From assembly GCF_014641455.1 (NCBI RefSeq), contig NZ_BMHT01000004.1, positions 490,223 through 554,222 on the forward strand: a DNA stretch of 64,000 nucleotides, given 5' to 3'. This document shows positions 58,629-64,000 of the stretch, piece after piece (position 1 is the stretch's first letter; every line of letters starts with the position of its first letter). Source of the DNA: Hymenobacter cavernae (GTDB lineage: Bacteria; Bacteroidota; Bacteroidia; Cytophagales; Hymenobacteraceae). The notes beneath the pieces were generated by a model, which was not told the DNA's origin, did no database searches, and saw nothing but the letters and a program-made list of their open reading frames with translations. Both the position numbers and the translations under genes were made by a program.

Positions 58629-60116
58629 TTAATTCTGCTTAAAACGGAATTTACGACCTAGGTTCTGCACAATCGTATTCACCTCCGGTACGGCCCGCGT
58701 CAGTAGGAGCACGGCGCCGTACACGGCCGTCAGTACCGCCGAACGGATGAGCATGGTGATGAGCAGCGAATGCACCATTGGCACCAGCCACGCGGCCAGT
58801 GCGGCGGCGGCGGCAATGCCCAGCACCAGCGGAATGCGCCAGGTGAACGGCTGAAGCCGGTAGCTGTACCACACAAACCACGTTCGGGCCACGTTGATGC
58901 TTACCTGCGCAATGACGGCCGCTACCGCTGCTCCGCTGATACCTAGCTTTGGAATCAGAAACCAGTTCAGCGCGACGGTGAGAATGGACAGGGAGACATT
59001 GAAAATCAGGTCGTAGCGGTAGCGCGGAGAGGTGACGACGATGAGGCCATTCACGCCGGTGATGCTGTCGAAGAGGCGGCTACCGAGCAGCAGCAGTACC
59101 ACGAAGATGCCCTCGGCATAGCGTGATTTCATCAGCGAGTAGATGAAATCGATGTTCAGACCGATGCCCAAGGCTAGGTAGCAGCCGATTACCGTGTTGA
59201 GCAGCGTGGTGCGGCGGTAGAAGTCGGCCATGCGCGGCATGTCCTGCTGCTTCCAGTAGTCGGCCAGCAGCGGGAAGGCAATCTTATTGAGCGAGCGGGC
59301 CGGAATCGCCAGCGCCGTGCTGATGTTGGCCGCCACCCCGTAGATGCCCGCCGCGGCCAGGTTTACCTGCGCGCCCACCATCAGCGTATCGATGTACATG
59401 ATGATACTGCCCGATAAGCTGCCGAGCAGCGTGAAGCCGCCTACGCTCAACAGCTCGCGCAAGGGGCGAATGCGGAACGCGGCGCGGGTGGGGCGTACGT
59501 GCAGTTCTTTAATGTAAGTCAGGTAGCCCGTCAGCAGGAGCGAGATAGTGCCGTTTACGCCCACAAACCACAGCACGTAGCCGCTGAAGGTGAGGGTGCC
59601 GTGCGCGTAGAGCAACGCCCCGGCCACGATCAGCAGCCGCTGCACGACATCCTGAATAAAGGAGGAAAACGCCGTGTGGTACAGCGCTTTAAGGTAGGCG
59701 TCCTGCAACGAATAGAGCAGCATGAACAGCGCCAGCACCGCGCCCCAGGCGTAGTAGGGTTGGAGCAGCGCGGCATCGTCGGCGTACCAATGCAGCATCA
59801 GAGGCTCGCCCACGAAGTACAGCACCGTCACGACCGCAAAACCGAGCAGCGGCACGCCAATCAGCAGCGGCAGAAAGCCGTGGTGGCCTACCTCGCGGTT
59901 GCGGAAATACGGGAAAAAGCGGATGCCTACGCTCGCAAACCCTAAAGCCGCAATCTGGGCGTACACCATGGCGATGGTGCTCAGCGTAGCCGTAAGACCT
60001 AGCTGTTGCGGCTCCAGAAAGTTTGGCAGCACCAAGGTCGTATTCACGAAACCTAGGCCCAGGCCGATGTAGGAAATAATAGTATTGCGCAGCCCTTGCC
60101 GCCGAACGATGCCCAA
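58629..60116 (-). CDS. Oligosaccharide flippase (Wzx-like)
   Basis: Membrane flippase of the polysaccharide transport (MOP) family, 495 residues with about 12 to 14 hydrophobic segments. The opening RRQGLRNTIISYIGLGLGFVNT is typical, as is YWKQQDMPRMADFYRRTTLLN in the middle. It probably moves lipid-linked sugar units across the inner membrane for polysaccharide or O-antigen. The start is TTG at 60116; no ATG in frame lies near. It is the last gene of a leftward operon from the pseudaminic acid synthase, with a GGTGAG-word spacer of 69 bp before it. Confidence 0.87.
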   Translation of the reverse strand: MGIVRRQGLRNTIISYIGLGLGFVNTTLVLPNFLEPQQLGLTATLSTIAMVYAQIAALGFASVGIRFFPYFRNREVGHHGFLPLLIGVPLLGFAVVTVLYFVGEPLMLHWYADDAALLQPYYAWGAVLALFMLLYSLQDAYLKALYHTAFSSFIQDVVQRLLIVAGALLYAHGTLTFSGYVLWFVGVNGTISLLLTGYLTYIKELHVRPTRAAFRIRPLRELLSVGGFTLLGSLSGSIIMYIDTLMVGAQVNLAAAGIYGVAANISTALAIPARSLNKIAFPLLADYWKQQDMPRMADFYRRTTLLNTVIGCYLALGIGLNIDFIYSLMKSRYAEGIFVVLLLLGSRLFDSITGVNGLIVVTSPRYRYDLIFNVSLSILTVALNWFLIPKLGISGAAVAAVIAQVSINVARTWFVWYSYRLQPFTWRIPLVLGIAAAAALAAWLVPMVHSLLITMLIRSAVLTAVYGAVLLLTRAVPEVNTIVQNLGRKFRFKQN

Positions 60117-60185
60117 AGTGGTGAGATGGTAAGGTGGTGAGGTGGTGAGGTGGTGTTCAGGCTAATGCACTGCAAACTCACTATT
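60117..60185. repeat. Word-repeat spacer before the flippase
   Basis: GGTGAGATGGTAAGGTGGTG-like words repeat five times, and their complement (CTCACCATTTCAC) lies near the upstream stop. It is a single-word spacer like those elsewhere here. Confidence 0.5.
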
Positions 60186-61553
60186 TCACCAGCTCACCAT
60201 TTCACAGATGTCCCGGCCGGTCACGAATGCCGCGCCTCGGCCACGAAGGTACTCCATTAGTGCTCGAAACTGCTCCGGACCATTGCGGGTGTTGGCTGGG
60301 TCGAAGTTCTCGTTGTGCCACAGCACCGTGCACACGCCGCCGAATCGTTCGATTTCCTGGAACATTGGCGTGAGGGCAGGCAGGATTTCGTCGGGAGCCA
60401 GCTGTAGGTAGTTGGGGTGATGCAGCGTGGCGTCCATCACGTTGAGCGGTATTTCGAGGAAGCTGGCAACGTGACCATTAAGGAAAAGGAACGGCTGAAA
60501 AGGCAGGCAGTAGGAGTTCCGAAAACCGAAGTGTTCGGCGAAACCTAGGGTTGTATCGAAGCGAAACATCAGGCTACTCACGATAACGGGCGTAATGCGT
60601 GGCTCCCATTGCAAATAGTGAAACCGGATACCCGCAACCTGGCCTTTGATGCAACGCTGAAGTCGATGCTCTTCCTCTTTCAAATTGCCTCCGTGTACTG
60701 CTGTGCCAATACTTCCATGCAGTCCAGCTTCAGAATCGCCAATTGCTGCTATAGCTTTCGCACATATCCTACTCAGTTTGTAATCGGCATTCGGTGTGCC
60801 ATTAGCACTTTTACTCTGCTCAGGAAGGAAGAAGAACGTGCTCTTCGCGCCGTAGCTGGCTACTGTTTGCTGTACTTCGGCCAGGTTGTCCCAGGCGTCG
60901 TGTCGGGTGAAATGCTGCCATAGTCGTTGCCCAAAACCTAGCCAGTCGCGGCGGAGCAAAGCTGCTTTAGCAGGCGCTTTCCAGGCGCTGAATAGGTTGT
61001 CAATGTCGTGGGTGACGAAGACCGCAAACGGCGCATCAGCAGCCCACTGAAGCGGCTTTAGGGCGCGACCTGTCACATGCTCAACGGCCGCGCGGAGAAT
61101 GTCGAAGTAATAATTTACCACCGGCACCGCCACGAAGCCGTAACGGTGCTGCACGCTGGCGCTGAACGGAAAGCGCCCGTGTCGGTCGCGCTCCTCGCAG
61201 AAGTATTCCTGCCAGCCGCTGAGCAGGTAAAACGCCGCCGAAATAAGATCTGAGTTGATAATGGCTTGGTTATCAACTAACTCAAGCAGCGGTTTATCGG
61301 AAGCTAGGTCGAAGAAGAACGGTAGCCGCCGGCCTTGCCACTCGCGCCAGCTCGGTGCGGGAGGGTAGGGAAGTTGCCGCTCAAAAAAGTCACCGGCGCC
61401 ATCGGCTACTTCCACCTGCGGTTGTTGGCCGGCGTAGCCAATTGGAACCGCATCGGCGCCAGCATAGGCTAGTCGGAAGTGGTGCAGCACATAGGCTAGT
61501 CGCGTTTCGGCGGAAACGGCAGCGGCAGAAACCTTGGGCAGAACAGTAGCCAT
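60186..61553 (-). CDS. Polysaccharide deacetylase-family protein
   Basis: A 455-residue protein with an N-terminal domain of about 180 residues, typical of Bacteroidota deacetylases, then a NodB-like fold. The metal-site motif 1 is THDIDNLF (about residue 185) and later motifs include HGSIGTAVHGG and FRFDTTLGFAEHFGFRN. The C-terminus has VLWHNENFDPANTR, a place where the last NodB motif is expected. It probably removes acetyl groups from a surface polysaccharide. No signal peptide is seen, so it may be cytoplasmic or associated with the operon's export. The ATG at 61553 is chosen over 61631. Confidence 0.85.
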   Translation of the reverse strand: MATVLPKVSAAAVSAETRLAYVLHHFRLAYAGADAVPIGYAGQQPQVEVADGAGDFFERQLPYPPAPSWREWQGRRLPFFFDLASDKPLLELVDNQAIINSDLISAAFYLLSGWQEYFCEERDRHGRFPFSASVQHRYGFVAVPVVNYYFDILRAAVEHVTGRALKPLQWAADAPFAVFVTHDIDNLFSAWKAPAKAALLRRDWLGFGQRLWQHFTRHDAWDNLAEVQQTVASYGAKSTFFFLPEQSKSANGTPNADYKLSRICAKAIAAIGDSEAGLHGSIGTAVHGGNLKEEEHRLQRCIKGQVAGIRFHYLQWEPRITPVIVSSLMFRFDTTLGFAEHFGFRNSYCLPFQPFLFLNGHVASFLEIPLNVMDATLHHPNYLQLAPDEILPALTPMFQEIERFGGVCTVLWHNENFDPANTRNGPEQFRALMEYLRGRGAAFVTGRDICEMVSW

Positions 61554-61558
61554 ACCGG

Positions 61559-61566
61559 CGAAGATA
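61559..61566 (-). promoter_or_regulatory. -7-like element before the deacetylase ATG
   Basis: TATCTTCG (minus strand), ending 5 bp before the ATG at 61553, inside the operon and overlapping the upstream stop region. Confidence 0.3.
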
Positions 61567-62862
61567 CTAAGCGCGAGTCGCCAACCACTCCCGCAGCTCC
61601 CGCAAGGCGCGCTCCTGGCTATGGCCTTCATCCGCAGTACCTAGGGTAGCATTGTAGTAAGCCGCCCGCCGGAATAAATCAACGGGCTTCTGCGCCTGGT
61701 AACGCCGCAGCAACGCGCTGACTTCCAGTAGGGTATCAGCCCGCTCAATCAGGCCGTGCGCCACGTAGCCGTAGTAGTCATCGGTGCCGCTGTGCGTGTT
61801 GAAGCGGTAGTAAATACTAGCTACGTTCAGCAAGGTAGCCTCTAGGTGCGTGGACGTATCGGCAGCAATCAGCGCATCCTGGTGCAGCAAAAATTCAAAT
61901 ACGTTCTGCTGGCGGGCGTTGGAAAACTGCAACCCAGGGTGTCGTTGAAGCAAAAACGAGAAGTCGCGCAAGTCGCCGGGGTGGGCGCGGAACGTGACGG
62001 TGAGCGTCGGAAATTCCTGGTGTAGGTGCCCCACCAACTCCGCAAGCGCCGCCGAATCGTCGAGGATGTTGGCGGCAATACCTAGGTGCTGCACGGTGGG
62101 GTTCAGGTTGCGCTGTTTCAAAAAGGCGTCGGCTTTCGGCATTCCAACTAACTCCACCCAGCCAGCTACGGGCCCGCATTGCCGGTACTTATCCAGCGCG
62201 TCCTGACCTTCCAGCAAGCTCAAATCGAAGCCCAAAGGCGGAAAGTGCGTGCTCACGCTAGCGTGCTGCACGTAGGCAGTCGGTACGCCGCAAGTGCGGG
62301 CGGCCAGGAGCAAGGCGCGGGCGTCGTCGTTGTGGTCGTTGGCAAAGAGGATAGCTCTGGGTTGGTAATGGCGGAGCGCCCGACAATACACTTCGTAGTA
62401 GCCAATGGCATTGAAAATCAGATCAAAAAAACGCCAAGCCCGGTGTCCTTCACTACGAAGTAAGCTGGTTAATACAACCGGAAAATGCCAATAGTAAAGC
62501 AGCTTCCGCCGCAGTGAAAGCCGGTTCACCACGTTGTTGTAGCGCCCGATCTGCTTGCTCTGCCCGGCCACCATGACGCTACCCGGCAGGCCTTCTTTCA
62601 CAAAATTCAGTGCCTCGTAGTTGTTCTGGCTCACCACGTACAGCCACACCGCGCCACCTAGGTTTTCTGGGTTGCGAATGGGCTGAAAGATATTGCCGAC
62701 CAGTCGTAAGCCCGTGTAGCCGAGTACCTTCAGCAGCCGCCGCGCCGCGCTGGCCGGCGAAATAGCGGCGAGCGTGCGCGGCGGCAGCGAGGCAAACAGA
62801 TCCGTGAACCGTAGCTGTAGAATGTCGCGGGTGCGGCTTACCAAATCAGCCAAATACGACAT
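61567..62862 (-). CDS. GT-B-like transferase of unknown family
   Basis: A 431-residue soluble protein lying between the synthase and the deacetylase; its stop is 13 bp from the deacetylase start. A Rossmann-like N-terminal half (LFANDHNDDARALLLAARTCGVPTAYVQHASVSTHFPP) leads to a C-terminal half (VTFRAHPGDLRDFSFLLQRHPGLQ and IAADTSTHLEATLLNVASIYYRF) resembling the acceptor and donor sites of CDP-glycerol phosphotransferases or sialyltransferase-like GT-B enzymes. With a pseudaminic acid synthase next to it, a nonulosonic acid transferase is possible. I cannot name the family with confidence. Confidence 0.7.
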   Translation of the reverse strand: MSYLADLVSRTRDILQLRFTDLFASLPPRTLAAISPASAARRLLKVLGYTGLRLVGNIFQPIRNPENLGGAVWLYVVSQNNYEALNFVKEGLPGSVMVAGQSKQIGRYNNVVNRLSLRRKLLYYWHFPVVLTSLLRSEGHRAWRFFDLIFNAIGYYEVYCRALRHYQPRAILFANDHNDDARALLLAARTCGVPTAYVQHASVSTHFPPLGFDLSLLEGQDALDKYRQCGPVAGWVELVGMPKADAFLKQRNLNPTVQHLGIAANILDDSAALAELVGHLHQEFPTLTVTFRAHPGDLRDFSFLLQRHPGLQFSNARQQNVFEFLLHQDALIAADTSTHLEATLLNVASIYYRFNTHSGTDDYYGYVAHGLIERADTLLEVSALLRRYQAQKPVDLFRRAAYYNATLGTADEGHSQERALRELREWLATRA

Positions 62863-62867
62863 AGCGG

Positions 62868-63911
62868 CTACAGCATCTCCCAGGTGAGCGGTGTGCCCGC
62901 GAGCAGGTTCTGGCGGGCCGGCTTACCTAGCAGCGGCTCGTAGTAGCGCGGCGGCAGACCTAGGCCCGGTCGCACCACCCGGATGTTCTCCGTCGTGAAC
63001 GGCTCCCCGGCTTGGATATCCTGCGCCACGTAGATGGAGCGCTTGTAGAGGCGACTTTTTTCCTCGGCGCGCTGTACGCCGTATTGTATCTGCCCAAGCG
63101 CCTGCCAGGCCCGCTCGGTTTCGGTGACGAGCGCCGCAACCTCCTCAGGTTCAAGCGAAAAAGCCGAATCCACGCCGCCGTCAGCCCGGCGCAGCGTTAC
63201 GTGTTTCTCAATCACGCAGGCACCCAAGGCTACGGCCGCTACGGCCGCGCCCACGCCCATTGTGTGGTCGGAGAGGCCGATGGGCGACTCGGGGAAGAGC
63301 TGCGCAAAGTGTGGAATGGTGCGCAGATTGGTGTTTTGAGGCGTAGCGGGGTAGGTGCTGGTGCATTTGAGCAGCACCAGATCTTTACAGCCCGCTTCGC
63401 GCAATACGGCTACAGCTTCGGCTACTTCGGCCAGGGTGCTGGCGCCGGTGCTCATAATCACGGGCTTACCCGTGGCAGCTACCCGGCGCAGCAAGGGCCA
63501 GTCGGTATTTTCGAAAGAGGCAATCTTGTAAGCGGGCACGTCGAGTGTTTCCAGGAAATCCACCGCCGACTCATCGAAAGGCGAGCTAAAAGCGAGCATG
63601 CCGTGGCTCTTGGCGCGCTCAAACAACGGCTGGTGCCAGTCCCAGGGCGTGTAGGCTTCCTGGTAAAGCTCGTGCAGCTCGCGGCCGTACCAAAGGGAGT
63701 TGGGGTCGTCGATGCGGTAGGCGCCGGGCAGCGTCATTGTGTCGGCGGTATAGGTCTGGAGCTTGATGGCGTGGGCGCCAGCCGCAGCTACCGCATCCAC
63801 GATAGCCAGGCCGCGCTCCAGATCCTGGTTGTGGTTGCCGCTGAGTTCAGCAATAATAAACGGCGGCTGGTCGGGGCCAATAAGGCGGGAGCCGATGGAA
63901 AAGGTAGACAT
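62868..63911 (-). CDS. pseI: Pseudaminic acid synthase (PseI/NeuB family)
   Basis: Condenses a 6-deoxy di-N-acetyl sugar with phosphoenolpyruvate to form pseudaminic acid; 347 residues. It has IAELSGNHNQDLERGLAIVDAV, AIKLQTYTADTMTLP, the ELYQEAYTPWDWH segment typical of PseI rather than NeuB, SSPFDESAVDFLE and GLSDHTMG. A C-terminal SAF (antifreeze-like) domain is in SIYVAQDIQAGEPFTTENIRVVRPGLGLPP. It is first in the visible leftward operon, with 5 bp to the next gene. PseB, PseC, PseG, PseH and PseF are not within the window and may lie to the right. Confidence 0.93.
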   Translation of the reverse strand: MSTFSIGSRLIGPDQPPFIIAELSGNHNQDLERGLAIVDAVAAAGAHAIKLQTYTADTMTLPGAYRIDDPNSLWYGRELHELYQEAYTPWDWHQPLFERAKSHGMLAFSSPFDESAVDFLETLDVPAYKIASFENTDWPLLRRVAATGKPVIMSTGASTLAEVAEAVAVLREAGCKDLVLLKCTSTYPATPQNTNLRTIPHFAQLFPESPIGLSDHTMGVGAAVAAVALGACVIEKHVTLRRADGGVDSAFSLEPEEVAALVTETERAWQALGQIQYGVQRAEEKSRLYKRSIYVAQDIQAGEPFTTENIRVVRPGLGLPPRYYEPLLGKPARQNLLAGTPLTWEML

Positions 63912-63959
63912 ACTGCAAAGAAACGAAGAGCCAGCAAACAGCAGGGCTCAACGACCTGC

Positions 63960-64000
63960 TCAGTAGTAGAGTTCCTCTTCCGTAGCACCTAGGTCGACGG
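63960..64000 (-). CDS. C-terminal end of an unknown gene
   Basis: The window ends within this frame. The last 12 codons read VDLGATEEELYY followed by TGA, with Leu-Gly encoded by CTA GGT as in other local genes. It lies 48 bp upstream of pseI, so it is probably part of the same operon. Its identity cannot be told. Confidence 0.4.
   Translation of the reverse strand, partial: VDLGATEEELYY

Noticed and set aside
15113..60185. Word-repeat spacers as CRISPR or as tandem-repeat loci
   Set aside because: Words vary from copy to copy, lie on both strands and have no constant spacing.
1..64000. tRNA, rRNA, insertion sequences, phage genes and riboswitches
   Set aside because: I looked for TPsiC-arm patterns, transposase motifs, integrases and phage structural proteins and saw none; a dedicated search could still find weak cases.

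Overview
The window looks like a chromosomal segment of a Hymenobacter-like member of the Bacteroidota (Cytophagales). The grounds are the gliding genes gldA, gldF, gldG and gldC, a type IX secretion (T9SS) sorting domain, DUF3078 and DUF2807 proteins, promoters of the TAnnTTTG (-7) type, GC-rich coding DNA and very frequent CTAGGT/CTAGCT words. No insertion sequence, prophage, tRNA, rRNA or CRISPR array was seen.

Layout. 1-4.3 kb: end of an outer-membrane transporter-like gene, an M1 aminopeptidase and a DUF3078 protein. 4.4-13.8 kb: a heavy-metal efflux island read leftwards (OmpR-type regulator, sensor kinase, a stand-alone adaptor, then TolC-like protein, adaptor and CzcA-type RND pump). 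14-30 kb: housekeeping and envelope genes (etfBA, a bifunctional-nuclease-family protein, mlaFE-like ABC genes, three SDRs, gldA/gldFG, two tandem BLUF photoreceptors, dnaN, gldC). 30.3-40 kb: secreted and small proteins, dcd, a secreted DNA/RNA nuclease and a 1,704-residue surface protein with two CBM3 modules and a T9SS tail. 40-50 kb: hemL, a periplasmic-binding-protein-like gene, guaA, the signal recognition particle RNA, a transaldolase-family gene and ftsE. 49.4-64 kb: glycan genes (GT2, DegT aminotransferase plus Gfo/Idh oxidoreductase, and a leftward flippase/deacetylase/GT-B-like/pseudaminic acid synthase operon), with an AT-rich orphan gene, a HEPN-MNT toxin-antitoxin pair, EcsC and an amino acid permease between them.

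How it works together. The metal island appears to be one regulon: two promoters, one for czcCBA and one for the extra adaptor, each carry four ATTAGA-like repeats at an exact 11-bp period, about 41 bp from the start codon. This is a good candidate operator for the neighbouring response regulator and is the strongest regulatory finding here.

The non-coding DNA is unusual. About 100-bp elements made of 25-40-bp inverted repeats sit between genes and fall into two groups by terminal sequence (GTAG...CTAC and GTCAT...ATGAC). Other spacers are built from one 6-9-nt word repeated with variation, a different word in each spacer. The palindrome CCTAGG recurs throughout, in genes and between them, although CTAG is usually rare in bacteria.
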